From NCBI GenBank assembly GCA_036005605.1, contig DASYQJ010000119.1, forward strand, positions 1 through 24,101: a DNA stretch of 24,101 bases. The letters run 5' to 3'. Source of the DNA: JALZAA01 sp036005605 (GTDB lineage Bacteria; Actinomycetota; Acidimicrobiia; IMCC26256; JACDBD01). The notes beneath the pieces are model-generated. The model did no database searches, was not told the DNA's origin, and saw nothing but the letters and a program-made list of their open reading frames with translations. Shown in pieces: positions 1 through 8,157 of this stretch. Made by a program: the position numbers and the translations under genes. Positions within the stretch are counted from its first letter, which is position 1; every line of letters starts with the position of its first letter.

Positions 1-1
1 C

Positions 2-424
2 CGCGTCGACCTCGACCCCCACGTGCGCGACGTCTGGGGGTCGCCGGCCGGGCGGGTGACGTACACGCCCCATCGCCACGAGGTTGCGTGCGCCGAGCAC
101 TGGGCCCCTCGCCTCGAAGCCGTCATGCGCGACGCCGGCGCAGACAGCGCGTTCTGGGTGACGTCGCCGCCCCGGCCGGGAACCGAGTTCGAGGCGATGG
201 ACCCAACGCCCATCTCGCGCCACGTCATGGGCACGGCGCGGATGGGCGATGACCCCCGCACGACGGTGTTCGACCGGTGGCAGCGCCTCCACGATGTCGA
301 CAACGTGCTGTGCACCGACTCGTCGGTGTTCCCGACGTCGACCGGCTACGGGCCGACACTCACGATCGTCGCTCTGGCGATGCGGGCGTGCGGTGCCGTC
401 GCCGGTGTCGGACCGGCGGTTTAG
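2..424 (+). CDS. GMC-family FAD-dependent oxidoreductase, C-terminal part
   Basis: This is the C-terminal end of a glucose-methanol-choline oxidoreductase; its N-terminus lies before the window. The reading frame is open from base 2. It contains the family's C-terminal signatures: HVMGTARMG, with the first active-site His, and DSSVFPTSTGYGPTLTI, the FAD-contacting segment in which the usual second His/Asn position is not obvious. Family members oxidise alcohols or sterols using FAD and are often cytoplasmic in actinomycetes. The Rossmann N-terminus is not visible, so substrate class (cholesterol oxidase-like, choline dehydrogenase-like or other) cannot be told. Its TAG stop overlaps the TAA stop of the convergent desaturase by sharing TTAG. 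Confidence 0.9.
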   Translation, partial: RVDLDPHVRDVWGSPAGRVTYTPHRHEVACAEHWAPRLEAVMRDAGADSAFWVTSPPRPGTEFEAMDPTPISRHVMGTARMGDDPRTTVFDRWQRLHDVDNVLCTDSSVFPTSTGYGPTLTIVALAMRACGAVAGVGPAV

Positions 425-1302
425 ACGGACACCCGTTCGCGCGTCTCGTCGTCATCGCGCACCGGGATGCGCGCGGGCTGTGGCTTCCGCACACGCGGGG
501 GCGGCTGGCGCAGATCGCGGGCGATGCCGACGAATTGCAGCAGCTTGAGCATGTAGTAGACGACGTCGATCTCCCACCAGAAGAACCCCTGCCGCGCCGA
601 CGACTGGTAGTGGTGATGGTTGTTGTGCCATCCCTCGCCTCCGGTCAGCAGGGCGACGAGGAGGTTGTTCCGGCTCGTGTCCACGGTGTCGTACCGGCGC
701 CGTCCGAACACGTGGGCCAGCGAGTTCACGGTGAACGTCGCGTGCCAGAGCAGCACGTTCGACAAGAAGAATCCGATGATCAGTCCGCTCCACCCGCCGA
801 TCAGGAAGCACGTCAGGCCCAGCGTCCACATCGGGATCCAGTCGTGCTTGTCGAGGAACCGCAGCTCGGGGTAGCGAGCGAAATCCTTGATCGCGTCCGT
901 GTCGGTCGCCGAGTACTTGTCGCAGAGGATCCATCCGACGTGGCTCCACCAGAATCCCTTCCGGGGCGAGTGGAGATCGCGCTCGGTGTCGGCGAACTGG
1001 TGATGACGCCGGTGGTGCCCCGCCCACCAGAGCACGCCCTTCTGGCACGCCGTCCCGCCGCCGAAGGCCATCACGAACTGTGCGACGCGCCGGAGCTTGT
1101 AGCTGCGGTGGGCGAAGTACCGGTGGTACCCGGCGGTAATGAAGAACATCCGGCCGAAGAACGTGACCCCCAGTAGAACGAGGGCTGTGGTGGTCACGCC
1201 GGTGACGAAAGCGAGCAGCGGGAGCAGCTGCAGCAGGAAGAAGGGGATCGACGAGCGGACGTTCACCCGCTCGCTCGAGTCTCGGGCGATTGCGTGTTCC
1301 AT
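421..1302 (-). CDS. Membrane acyl-CoA (delta-9-type) fatty acid desaturase
   Basis: This is a 293-residue integral-membrane di-iron desaturase that would introduce a double bond into an acyl chain using O2 and an electron donor. All three histidine boxes are present: HRYFAH at about 60-65, HHRRHH at about 96-101 and HNNHH at about 226-230. Hydrophobic stretches at about 20-56 and 158-190 fit the four-helix topology. I chose the ATG at 1302 because a GGGAGG Shine-Dalgarno sits 4 nt upstream; an in-frame start at 1341 has no such site. No cytochrome b5 or ferredoxin domain is fused. A perfect inverted repeat about 60 nt upstream suggests control by a TetR-type regulator. The fold is certain; the exact regiospecificity is inferred. 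Confidence 0.93.
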   Translation of the reverse strand: MEHAIARDSSERVNVRSSIPFFLLQLLPLLAFVTGVTTTALVLLGVTFFGRMFFITAGYHRYFAHRSYKLRRVAQFVMAFGGGTACQKGVLWWAGHHRRHHQFADTERDLHSPRKGFWWSHVGWILCDKYSATDTDAIKDFARYPELRFLDKHDWIPMWTLGLTCFLIGGWSGLIIGFFLSNVLLWHATFTVNSLAHVFGRRRYDTVDTSRNNLLVALLTGGEGWHNNHHHYQSSARQGFFWWEIDVVYYMLKLLQFVGIARDLRQPPPRVRKPQPARIPVRDDDETRERVSV

Positions 1303-1362
1303 GGAACCTCCCGCGACTCTCCCGGCGGGAGTGGCGCTCAAAGGGTGGGCCTGCTGCTGGAC

Positions 1363-1380
1363 CTACCTACCAGTAGGTAG
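1363..1380. promoter_or_regulatory. Perfect inverted repeat, candidate TetR-type operator
   Basis: CTACCTAC and GTAGGTAG are perfect 8-bp arms around a 2-bp centre (CA). The repeat lies between the divergent desaturase (start 1302) and crotonase-like gene (start 1485), at a promoter-proximal distance for the desaturase. Size and symmetry fit a homodimeric TetR-family operator. It differs from the TGAYRCGCRTGTCR palindromes elsewhere in the window, so another regulator is expected. Confidence 0.6.
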
Positions 1381-1484
1381 ACCATAGCTCGCCCGACCCT
1401 CCCGACAAGCGTCACCCGGCGGCCGTCGCGCTCCCCTGCCAGGCTGGGCCCCGTCCGGCGATGGCCCGAGCGTGGAGGCGGCAC

Positions 1485-2330
1485 ATGGGCGCGTACGAGC
1501 ACGAGGGTCTGCGAGTCGACGTCGACCAGCGAGTCGCGTTCGTGACCCTCGACCATCCACCCGTCAACCTGTTCGACGCCGTGCTCATCGGATCCCTCGG
1601 GGAGCTCGCCAGCGAGTTGGCCGACGACGACGACGTGGGCGCTGTCGTCGTCCGCAGCGCCGACCCCGAGTTCTTCATCGCCCACGCGGATCTCGCGCTC
1701 ATCCAGGCGCTGCCGCGCGACCGGACCGACCGGCCCGAGCAGCCGGAGTTCATCCACGTGTTCATGGAACGGTGGCGGACGCTCCCGCAGGTGACGATCG
1801 CGCAGCTCGAAGGGCGCGCCCGCGGTGGGGGAAGCGAGTTCGTGCTCTCGCTCGATCTCCGGTTCGGGGCAATCGGGCGGGCGATCCTCGGCCAGCCCGA
1901 GGTCGCGGTCGGCATCCTCCCCGGCGGGGGCGGCACCCAGCGGCTCCCGCGCCTCATGGGCAGGAGCCGGGCGCTCGAGGTCGTGCTCGGGTGCGAAGAC
2001 TTCGACGCCGAGCTCGCCGAACGGTACGGCTGGATCAACCGTGCGCTCCCGGCCGCCGAGATCGGGTCCTTCGTCGAACGACTGGCGCGACGGATCGCCG
2101 CGTTCCCACCGCAGGCCGTGCGGCTGGCGAAGCGCGCTGTCGACGCCGCCGGTCGCCCGCTCGAGGACGGCCTCCTCGAGGAGGCGCACTGCTTCAATCT
2201 CACGCTCGCCGATCCACAGCTCGACGCCCGCATGGAGGGTGCTCTGGCGGCCGGGGCGCAGACGCGTGAGGGGGAACTGGACCTCCCGGGTCTGATCGAG
2301 GCCTCGTTACGCCCCGGGTCGGCAGGATGA
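1485..2330 (+). CDS. Enoyl-CoA hydratase/isomerase (crotonase) family protein
   Basis: This 281-residue protein has the crotonase fold and probably hydrates or isomerises an enoyl-CoA in a fatty acid or related catabolic pathway. The oxyanion-hole segment FIAHAD is at about 64-69. The central GRARGGGSEF at 110-119 carries the first catalytic Glu position (E118), and GQPEVAVGILPGGGGTQRL carries the second (E139). Both Glu residues are kept, so hydratase activity is plausible. The ATG at 1485 is preferred over one at 1461 because GGAGG lies 6 nt before it. It is transcribed divergently from the desaturase across a shared 182-bp region with the 18-bp inverted repeat. The exact substrate cannot be read from the sequence. 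Confidence 0.9.
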   Translation: MGAYEHEGLRVDVDQRVAFVTLDHPPVNLFDAVLIGSLGELASELADDDDVGAVVVRSADPEFFIAHADLALIQALPRDRTDRPEQPEFIHVFMERWRTLPQVTIAQLEGRARGGGSEFVLSLDLRFGAIGRAILGQPEVAVGILPGGGGTQRLPRLMGRSRALEVVLGCEDFDAELAERYGWINRALPAAEIGSFVERLARRIAAFPPQAVRLAKRAVDAAGRPLEDGLLEEAHCFNLTLADPQLDARMEGALAAGAQTREGELDLPGLIEASLRPGSAG

Positions 2331-2454
2331 CACGCCGCGTTCACGCTTGGAGTAAGGGGCGACGCAACTCCCAGCGCACTTTCAGCTAGAACCCAGACAG
2401 GTCCAAGGCGGCTGTGTTCGCGTCACACGCCGCGCACGCGATCCGGGGGGTCAG
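2331..2454 (+). other. Intergenic region before moxR
   Basis: This 124-nt gap precedes the moxR operon. It holds the ribosome site for moxR and a 10-nt direct repeat ACACGCCGCG (2330-2339 and 2425-2434), which is probably chance in such GC-rich DNA. No clear -10 box, terminator or operator is visible. Confidence 0.4.
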
Positions 2455-3489
2455 ATGGTCGACGAGACGACGCCCGGCACCGAGCACTCCGCGTCCGAAG
2501 AGCTCGAGCGTGCGCTCTTCGAGGTGAAGCGGGTCATCGTCGGGCAGGACCGAATGGTCGAGCGCATCCTCGTGTGCCTGCTCGCCGAGGGGCATTGCCT
2601 GGTCGAGGGCGTCCCCGGTCTCGCCAAGACGCTCACGGTCGAGACCTTCGCGAACACCATCGGCGGGACCTTCGTCCGCTTGCAGTTCACTCCCGACCTG
2701 GTGCCCTCCGATCTCGTCGGCACGCGCATCTACCGGCCGTCGCGTGAAGCCTTCGACGTCGAGCTGGGTCCGGTGTTCGCGAACTTCGTCCTCGCCGACG
2801 AGATCAACCGCGCTCCGGCGAAGGTGCAGTCGGCGTTGCTCGAGGTGATGGCGGAGCGCCACGTCTCGATCGGCGGGACCACGTACTCGGTCCCGCGCCC
2901 GTTCCTCGTGCTCGCGACGCAGAACCCGATCGAGTCAGAAGGCGTGTACCCGCTGCCCGAGGCGCAGCGAGACCGGTTCCTGATGAAGATCGTCGTCGAC
3001 TACCCGACCCAGCTCGAGGAGCGCGAGATCGTCCGGCGCATGGGCGCGAGCCCTCCACGCGCAGAGCAGGTGATCCCGGCCGATTCCTTGCTCGCGGTGC
3101 AACGACTCGTCGAACAGGTCTTCGTGCACAACGCGGTGCTCGACTACGCGGTGCAGCTCGTGCACGCGACGCGGGTGCCGGCCGAGTACGGGCTTCCGCA
3201 CGTCGCCGCCCGGGTGGCGTACGGCGCGAGCCCCCGGGCCAGCCTCGGCCTGGTCGCCGCCGGCCGCGCCCTGGCGTTGCTCCGGGGCCGCGACTACGTG
3301 CTGCCCCAGGACGTGGTCGCGATCGCACCGGAGGTGCTGCGCCATCGCGTCGTGCTCTCGTACGAGGCGCTCGCCGAAGGCATCGACGCGGACCGGGTGG
3401 TCGAGGAGGTGCTGCGCACGATCCCGGTCCCGCAGATCGCGCCCAGTCAGGACCGGATCACGCAACTCCCCGCCGAGGACACCGCGTGA
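2455..3489 (+). CDS. moxR: MoxR-family AAA+ ATPase
   Basis: This is a 344-residue MoxR AAA+ ATPase, thought to act as a chaperone-like partner of vWA-domain proteins. Walker A is GVPGLAKT at about 52-59 and Walker B is FVLADE at about 111-116. A sensor-type segment (ATQNPIE) follows, with an all-alpha lid domain at the C-terminus. The start has a GGGGGGT Shine-Dalgarno region about 5 nt upstream. It is the first of three genes with 4-nt overlaps (DUF58, then vWA), the same order as the mycobacterial moxR1 locus (Rv1479-1481). This strongly supports co-function at the cell envelope. Which client is remodelled is unknown. Confidence 0.95.
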   Translation: MVDETTPGTEHSASEELERALFEVKRVIVGQDRMVERILVCLLAEGHCLVEGVPGLAKTLTVETFANTIGGTFVRLQFTPDLVPSDLVGTRIYRPSREAFDVELGPVFANFVLADEINRAPAKVQSALLEVMAERHVSIGGTTYSVPRPFLVLATQNPIESEGVYPLPEAQRDRFLMKIVVDYPTQLEEREIVRRMGASPPRAEQVIPADSLLAVQRLVEQVFVHNAVLDYAVQLVHATRVPAEYGLPHVAARVAYGASPRASLGLVAAGRALALLRGRDYVLPQDVVAIAPEVLRHRVVLSYEALAEGIDADRVVEEVLRTIPVPQIAPSQDRITQLPAEDTA

Positions 3490-4430
3490 CCGCGGGCGCG
3501 TCGCCGCTCGCGGCGACGACCCGCGCCGACGCGGTGCTGCGCCAGCTCGAGCTGCTCGTGACCCGCCGGCTCGACGGGCTCCTCCAGGGGGACTTCCAAG
3601 GGCTCGTGCCCGGCGCCGGGAGCGAGGCGGGCGACGGGCGCGTCTACCGGCCCGGGGACGACGTGCGGCGCATGGATTGGAACCTGACCGCGCGCACGAC
3701 CGTGCCGCACGTGCGACAGACCATCATCGACCGGGAGCTCGAGACGTGGCTGCTCGTCGACGGCTCGGCGAGCCTCGACTTCGGCACCGCCAGCTGCGAG
3801 AAGCGTGACCTCGCCCTGTTCGCCGCCGCCGCCGTCGGCTTCCTGACGGCCAGGCAGGGGAACCGGCTCGGGACGATGCTCGCCACCCCCACCGGCACCG
3901 TCACCCGCCCGCCCCGGTCGGGCCGGGCACCGCTGCTGGCGCGACTGCACGAGCTGGCGGCGTACCGGGCGCCCGACGCGCTCGAGGCAGGTTCGCCGCC
4001 CGCCGACCTCGCCGCCGCGATGGACGCCCTCCGCCGGGTGGCGCGCCGCCGCGGCCTCGTCGTCGTGGTGTCCGACTTCCTCGAGCCGCGCGACTGGGAG
4101 CGTCCCTTTCGTGGTCTCGCCTCCCTCCACGACGTCCTCGCCGTCGAGGTGGTCGACCCGCGGGAGCTGGAGCTCCCCCCCGTGGGCCTGCTCATGCTGG
4201 TGGATCCCGAGACGGGCCGCCGCGTCGAGGTCCAGACGAGGAGCGCGAAGCTCCGCGCCCGGTTCGCGGCCGCAGCCGCGAACCAACGCAGCACGATCGC
4301 GGGGGCGATCCGGCGCGCCGGCGTCGACCACGTGCAGCTGCGCACGGACCGTGACTGGCTGCAGGACATCGTCCGCTTCGTGGTGGCCCGCCGGCGGCGC
4401 CGCGCCGGCCGGCCCCCGCCGCCGCGATGA
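3486..4430 (+). CDS. DUF58 domain protein of the MoxR-vWA operon
   Basis: This is a 314-residue protein of the DUF58 family, which has a vWA-like fold and regularly follows moxR. The hallmark RVYRPGDDVRRMDWNLTAR lies at about 52-70, followed by the MIDAS-like VDGSASLDFG at about 91-100. No transmembrane helix is evident, so it is probably cytoplasmic and may link the MoxR ATPase to the membrane-anchored vWA protein. The GTG start overlaps the moxR stop (GTGA), and its own stop overlaps the next start (ATGA), indicating translational coupling. The C-terminus is Arg/Pro-rich. The biochemical role of DUF58 proteins is not established. Confidence 0.92.
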   Translation: MTAGASPLAATTRADAVLRQLELLVTRRLDGLLQGDFQGLVPGAGSEAGDGRVYRPGDDVRRMDWNLTARTTVPHVRQTIIDRELETWLLVDGSASLDFGTASCEKRDLALFAAAAVGFLTARQGNRLGTMLATPTGTVTRPPRSGRAPLLARLHELAAYRAPDALEAGSPPADLAAAMDALRRVARRRGLVVVVSDFLEPRDWERPFRGLASLHDVLAVEVVDPRELELPPVGLLMLVDPETGRRVEVQTRSAKLRARFAAAAANQRSTIAGAIRRAGVDHVQLRTDRDWLQDIVRFVVARRRRRAGRPPPPR

Positions 4431-5371
4431 ACTTCCTCGCCCCCGGACGGCTGTGGCTCCTCGTCGTCGTGGTCGCGCTCGCCGCCGCGTACGTCGTCGT
4501 GCAGCGCCGCCGCCGCCATTACGCGGCTCGGTTCACGAACCTGGACCTCCTCGCATCGGTCGCGCCGAAGCGGCCGGGATGGCGGCGTCACGTCGCCGCC
4601 GCCGCGATGCTGGCGGCGCTCGTCGTGCTCGTCGCGGCGTGGGCTCGGCCGACGCGTCCCGAGCGTGTGCCTCGGGAACGGGCGACGGTGATGCTGGCGG
4701 TCGACACGTCGGTGTCGATGCGGGCCACGGATGTCGAGCCGTCCCGCCTCGAAGCCGCCAAAGCGGCCGGATCGGCGTTCGTCGACAACCTCCCGAGCCG
4801 GTTCCGGCTCGGACTCGTCGCGTTCGACAGCGACGCCCGGCAGGTAGTCGCGCCAACGCAGGAACACGCCAGGGTGCGGGACGCACTCGAACGGCTCCGA
4901 CTGAACGAGCGGACCGCGATCGGTGAGGCGGTCTTCAGCTCGCTCGACTCGCTCCGGGATATCCCGTCACGATCGTCGCGTCGCCCGCTCGCCCACATCG
5001 TCCTGATGTCGGACGGTTCCACGAACACGGGGCGGAGCAACGAGTCCGCAGCCCAGGCGGCGGTGCGTGCGCGCGTTCCCGTCACGACGATCGCGTTCGG
5101 GACCGACAACGGCACGATCATGACGGGCGGCGAGGAGTATCCCGTACCGGTCGACCGGGACGCATTGCGCGAGATCGCCGACACGACGCACGGCCGGTTC
5201 TACGAGGCCCAGAGCGCCGAACAGCTGCAAAGCGTCTACAGCGACATCGGCTCCTCCGTCGGCTTTCGCACCGAGCAGCGCGAGGCAACGGCGTGGTTCG
5301 TGGGAATCGCGCTGGCGTTCGCGATCGCCGGCGCCGGCGCGTCGCTGGTCTGGACGTCGAGACTGCCCTGA
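4427..5371 (+). CDS. vWA-domain membrane protein (BatA/Rv1481-like)
   Basis: This is a 314-residue membrane-anchored von Willebrand A protein. Hydrophobic segments are predicted at about 7-26, 55-74 and near the C-terminus (about 291-310), with the vWA domain between the second and third. The MIDAS motif DTSVS at 93-97 is intact, so divalent-metal-dependent protein binding is likely. It overlaps the DUF58 gene by 4 nt and ends the operon. The arrangement matches Bat/aerotolerance-type and mycobacterial Rv1479-1481 loci, where the MoxR ATPase is thought to act on vWA partners. No transglutaminase or TPR gene follows, so this is the minimal three-gene form. Confidence 0.92.
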   Translation: MNFLAPGRLWLLVVVVALAAAYVVVQRRRRHYAARFTNLDLLASVAPKRPGWRRHVAAAAMLAALVVLVAAWARPTRPERVPRERATVMLAVDTSVSMRATDVEPSRLEAAKAAGSAFVDNLPSRFRLGLVAFDSDARQVVAPTQEHARVRDALERLRLNERTAIGEAVFSSLDSLRDIPSRSSRRPLAHIVLMSDGSTNTGRSNESAAQAAVRARVPVTTIAFGTDNGTIMTGGEEYPVPVDRDALREIADTTHGRFYEAQSAEQLQSVYSDIGSSVGFRTEQREATAWFVGIALAFAIAGAGASLVWTSRLP

Positions 5372-5374
5372 ACG

Positions 5375-5393
5375 GGCGGCCTTACTAGCCGCC
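5375..5393. terminator. GC-rich hairpin between convergent genes
   Basis: GGCGGC (5375-5380) pairs with GCCGCC (5388-5393) across a 7-nt loop. It lies in the 13-nt gap between the vWA gene and the convergent PEBP-like gene and covers the latter's stop codon. There is no T-tract, so it is at most a weak bidirectional terminator or transcript-end stabiliser. Confidence 0.35.
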
Positions 5394-5945
5394 GACTGCG
5401 CGCTGGTACGTCCCCGTGAGCGTGCCCTGGGCGAGCACGTTGCCCTTGAACGCGGTGCGGAGATCGTCGGCGGACGCGCCGGGTGGGAGCGTGATCCGCT
5501 TCGAGACCGCGTACACGGCGAAGACGTAGTGGTGGGGCTGGGAGCCCGGCGGCGGGCACGGGCCTTGGTAGGCATCGTTCCCGATCGAGTTCTTCCCCTG
5601 CACGACCTCCGCGGGCAGAGTCTCCTCCGGCAGTCCGGTTTTCGGCAGATGCCACGCAACCCAGTGCACGAACGCGCCGCTCGGCACATCGGGGTCGGTC
5701 ATGATCAGGGCGACGTCCTTGGCCGCCTTCGGGGCCTTCGCGAACTTCAGCGGTGGCGACACGTTCGACCCGTCGCAGGCGAAGCCGCTCGGAATCGCCT
5801 TGTTGTTGCCGAACGCGGCGCTCGTCACGGTGATCTTCTTGACCTTCGACTTCTCGGCCGGCGAGGCAGCGAACGCAGGTCCTGCCAGCGCACCGACGGC
5901 GAGAACCGGGATCGCGACGAGCAGGAACGCCGGCCGAATCCGCAT
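5385..5945 (-). CDS. Secreted YbhB/YbcL-type PEBP (Raf kinase inhibitor-like) protein
   Basis: This 186-residue protein starts with a signal peptide: a hydrophobic core at about residues 6-26 ends in a PAFA-AS cleavage-type site. It continues with a phosphatidylethanolamine-binding-protein fold. The PEBP signature DPDVPSGAFVHWVAWHLP is intact and the C-terminal part (GPCPPPGSQPHHYVFAVYA) fits bacterial YbhB/YbcL proteins, whose ligand is generally unknown. I chose the ATG at 5945 because the signal peptide begins there; upstream in-frame sequence is Arg-rich and implausible. It is divergent from the HAD gene with only about 35 bp between starts, so promoters must overlap. It is probably exported; whether a lipid anchor is absent rests only on there being no lipobox Cys. 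Confidence 0.9.
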   Translation of the reverse strand: MRIRPAFLLVAIPVLAVGALAGPAFAASPAEKSKVKKITVTSAAFGNNKAIPSGFACDGSNVSPPLKFAKAPKAAKDVALIMTDPDVPSGAFVHWVAWHLPKTGLPEETLPAEVVQGKNSIGNDAYQGPCPPPGSQPHHYVFAVYAVSKRITLPPGASADDLRTAFKGNVLAQGTLTGTYQRAVGG

Positions 5946-5980
5946 GAGCTCGACGCTACTGCTTTGGCACAATCGTGGGG

Positions 5981-6691
5981 ATGCCCGACGATGCCCCGGC
6001 CGCGGTCCTGCTCGATTACTACGGCACGTTGGCACACGCCACGCACTGGATCTCGGCCGACGACGTGCTGGCCGAGCACGGCTACGAGCTTCCCCTCGAG
6101 ACCCGCGATCGCTGGTTCAACGACGGGATCGACGGGATCGAGCACCTCGAGCACTCGCGCAGTCGCGACCACTACACGGCGTGGCAACGCGAGCGCCTGC
6201 TCGGCATGCTCGCAGAGACCGACGTCCATCCGGGCGAGTACGAGATGATCTTGCAGAAACTGCGCGACGGCGCCGCGTCGCGGGTGCTCGAGTCGTACCC
6301 CGAGGCGCCGGGCGTGCTCGCCGAGCTCCGAGCGCGAGGGCTCCGCCTTGCGATCTGCTCGAACTGGGACTGGGACCTCAACCAAGCCGTCGACGAAGTC
6401 GGGCTCGCCGACCTCGTCGACGTCCAGGTGTCGTCGGCGTGGGCCGGCGCCCGCAAGCCGCACCCGCGGATCTTCGAGGACACGTTGACGAAGCTCGGCG
6501 TCGAGGCGCCCGAGTGCGTCTTCGTCGGTGACACGTGGGGACCCGACGTCGCCGGGCCCCGCGCCATGGGGATGACGCCGTTGTACCTGTCCCGCGACGG
6601 CCACTGGCCCGATCCGACTGCGCCCGGGGACGTCGACCCCGAAGGCGTCGCCGTGATCCCCGACCTGCGCGGTGTGCTCGACCACGTCTGA
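5981..6691 (+). CDS. HAD-superfamily hydrolase
   Basis: This 236-residue haloacid dehalogenase-like hydrolase probably acts as a phosphatase or related hydrolase. Motif I is DYYGTL with nucleophile D12; the +2 position that is Asp in phosphatases is Tyr, as in L-2-haloacid dehalogenases (DxYGT). Motif II is CSN, motif III is the Lys of ARKPHPRIF, and motif IV is VFVGDTWGPD. The ATG at 5981 is preferred: CACAAT ends 8 nt before it, which fits a leaderless -10 box, whereas the GTG at 5975 has no ribosome site. It lies 19 nt before an aldehyde dehydrogenase gene and is probably co-transcribed with it. Substrate is unknown; the +2 Tyr argues against an ordinary phosphatase. Confidence 0.88.
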   Translation: MPDDAPAAVLLDYYGTLAHATHWISADDVLAEHGYELPLETRDRWFNDGIDGIEHLEHSRSRDHYTAWQRERLLGMLAETDVHPGEYEMILQKLRDGAASRVLESYPEAPGVLAELRARGLRLAICSNWDWDLNQAVDEVGLADLVDVQVSSAWAGARKPHPRIFEDTLTKLGVEAPECVFVGDTWGPDVAGPRAMGMTPLYLSRDGHWPDPTAPGDVDPEGVAVIPDLRGVLDHV

Positions 6692-6710
6692 CCGAAACCG
6701 AAGGGGATCG

Positions 6711-8120
6711 ATGCCGATGCAGACCAAGACGCTCACGCCGGCCACCGAGGCGTCGGAGATCCCGAAGCTGGTTGCGAAGCTGCGGGACGCGTTCGAATCC
6801 GGGCGCACGCGGCCCATCGAGCGGCGCCGCCGACAGCTCCAGCGCATGAAGGCGATGCTCGAAGAGCGGGAGGCCGACTTCCTCGACGCGCTCGCCGCCG
6901 ACCTCGGCAAGCCCCGCCTCGAGGGCTGGGCAAGTGACATCGCCATCGTGATCGACGAGATCGAGCACGCGCTGCACCACCTCGCGGGCTGGATGAAGCC
7001 GGAGCGGGTCTGGACGCCCCTGGTGCAGCGCCCGGGCCGCGCCACCGTCCGCCCTGAGCCCTTCGGCGTGGCATTGGTCATCGCGCCGTGGAACTACCCG
7101 GTGCACCTGCTCCTCCTGCCGATGGTGGGCGCTCTCGCCGCCGGCAACGTCGTCGTCGGCAAGCCGTCAGAAGTGTCCGCGCACACCTCGGCGGTCCTGG
7201 CGGGCCTCGTGCCCGAGTACCTCGACCCCGACGGTGTCGCGATCGTCGAGGGCGGCGTCACCGAGACGCAGGCGCTGCTCGCCGAACGGTTCGACTACAT
7301 CTTCTACACCGGCAACGGTCGCGTCGGCCGGATCGTCATGGAGGCGGCCGCGAAGCATCTGACCCCGGTGACGCTCGAGCTCGGTGGCAAATCCCCCGTG
7401 ATCGTCGACGCCGCCGCCAACGTCGAGGTCGCGGCGCGGCGCATCGCTTTCGGCAAGTTCCTGAACGCGGGTCAGACGTGCATCGCGCCCGACTATGTGC
7501 TCGTCGCACGCGCCCGACAGGAGGAGCTCGTCGAGCAGATCGGCCGCGCGATCCGTGACTTCTACGGACCCGATCCCGCCACCAGCCCGGACTACGCCCG
7601 CATCGTCAACGACGCCCACTTCCGGCGCCTCGAGCAATTGCTCCCTGGCGGCACACCGGCTGTCGGCGGCGAGACACGCGCCGAAGAGCGCTACGTCGCG
7701 CCCACGGTCCTGCGCGACGTCGAGCCCGGCTCCGCCGTCATGACGGACGAGATCTTCGGCCCGATCCTCCCCGTTGTCCCCGTTACCGACGTCGACGAGG
7801 CGATCCGGTTCGTGAACGAGCGCGATCGGCCGCTCGCGCTGTACGTCTTCTCCGAGTCTGACGCCGTGCAGGAGCGCGTCCTCGAGCAGACGAGCTCCGG
7901 AGGCGCGTGCGTGAACGCGACGGTGATGCACGTCGCCGTCCCCGACCTGCCGTTCGGAGGCGTCGGCGCCAGTGGGATGGGCGCATATCACGGCAAAGCG
8001 GGCTTCGACGTCTTCAGTCACCGCAAGAGCGTGCTCGTGAAGCCGACGCGTCTCGATCCGAAGCTCGCGTATCCGCCCTACACGAAGCTCAAAGAGCGGA
8101 TCATCCGGCGGTTCCTCTAG
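6711..8120 (+). CDS. Class 3-type aldehyde dehydrogenase
   Basis: This 469-residue NAD(P)-dependent aldehyde dehydrogenase oxidises an aldehyde to the acid. The substrate-side Asn is in PWNYP (about 127-131), the general base Glu in LELGG (E223) and the nucleophilic Cys in GQTC (C257). The cofactor loop reads TGNGRVGR, and the short N-terminus with PFGGVGASGMGAYHGK near the end is typical of the ALDH3 branch (fatty, benzaldehyde or coniferyl-type aldehydes). The start at 6711 has AAGGGG 4 nt upstream; ATG 6717 is a possible alternative. It follows the HAD gene by 19 nt and precedes an amidohydrolase by 37 nt, suggesting one catabolic unit. No hydrophobic membrane tail is seen, although the C-terminus is basic. 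Confidence 0.94.
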   Translation: MPMQTKTLTPATEASEIPKLVAKLRDAFESGRTRPIERRRRQLQRMKAMLEEREADFLDALAADLGKPRLEGWASDIAIVIDEIEHALHHLAGWMKPERVWTPLVQRPGRATVRPEPFGVALVIAPWNYPVHLLLLPMVGALAAGNVVVGKPSEVSAHTSAVLAGLVPEYLDPDGVAIVEGGVTETQALLAERFDYIFYTGNGRVGRIVMEAAAKHLTPVTLELGGKSPVIVDAAANVEVAARRIAFGKFLNAGQTCIAPDYVLVARARQEELVEQIGRAIRDFYGPDPATSPDYARIVNDAHFRRLEQLLPGGTPAVGGETRAEERYVAPTVLRDVEPGSAVMTDEIFGPILPVVPVTDVDEAIRFVNERDRPLALYVFSESDAVQERVLEQTSSGGACVNATVMHVAVPDLPFGGVGASGMGAYHGKAGFDVFSHRKSVLVKPTRLDPKLAYPPYTKLKERIIRRFL

Positions 8121-8157
8121 AGTCACGTCCAGTTCGGCACGAACCCGGGGGGTTTCG

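Noticed and set aside
1390..1410. GACAAGCGTC as a fourth copy of the A-C operator
   Set aside because: The half-sites are closer together than in A-C and the inner bases do not match the shared consensus.
2330..2434. Direct repeat ACACGCCGCG (2330-2339 and 2425-2434)
   Set aside because: A 10-nt GC-rich repeat is expected by chance and no inverted ends, target duplication or gene is associated.
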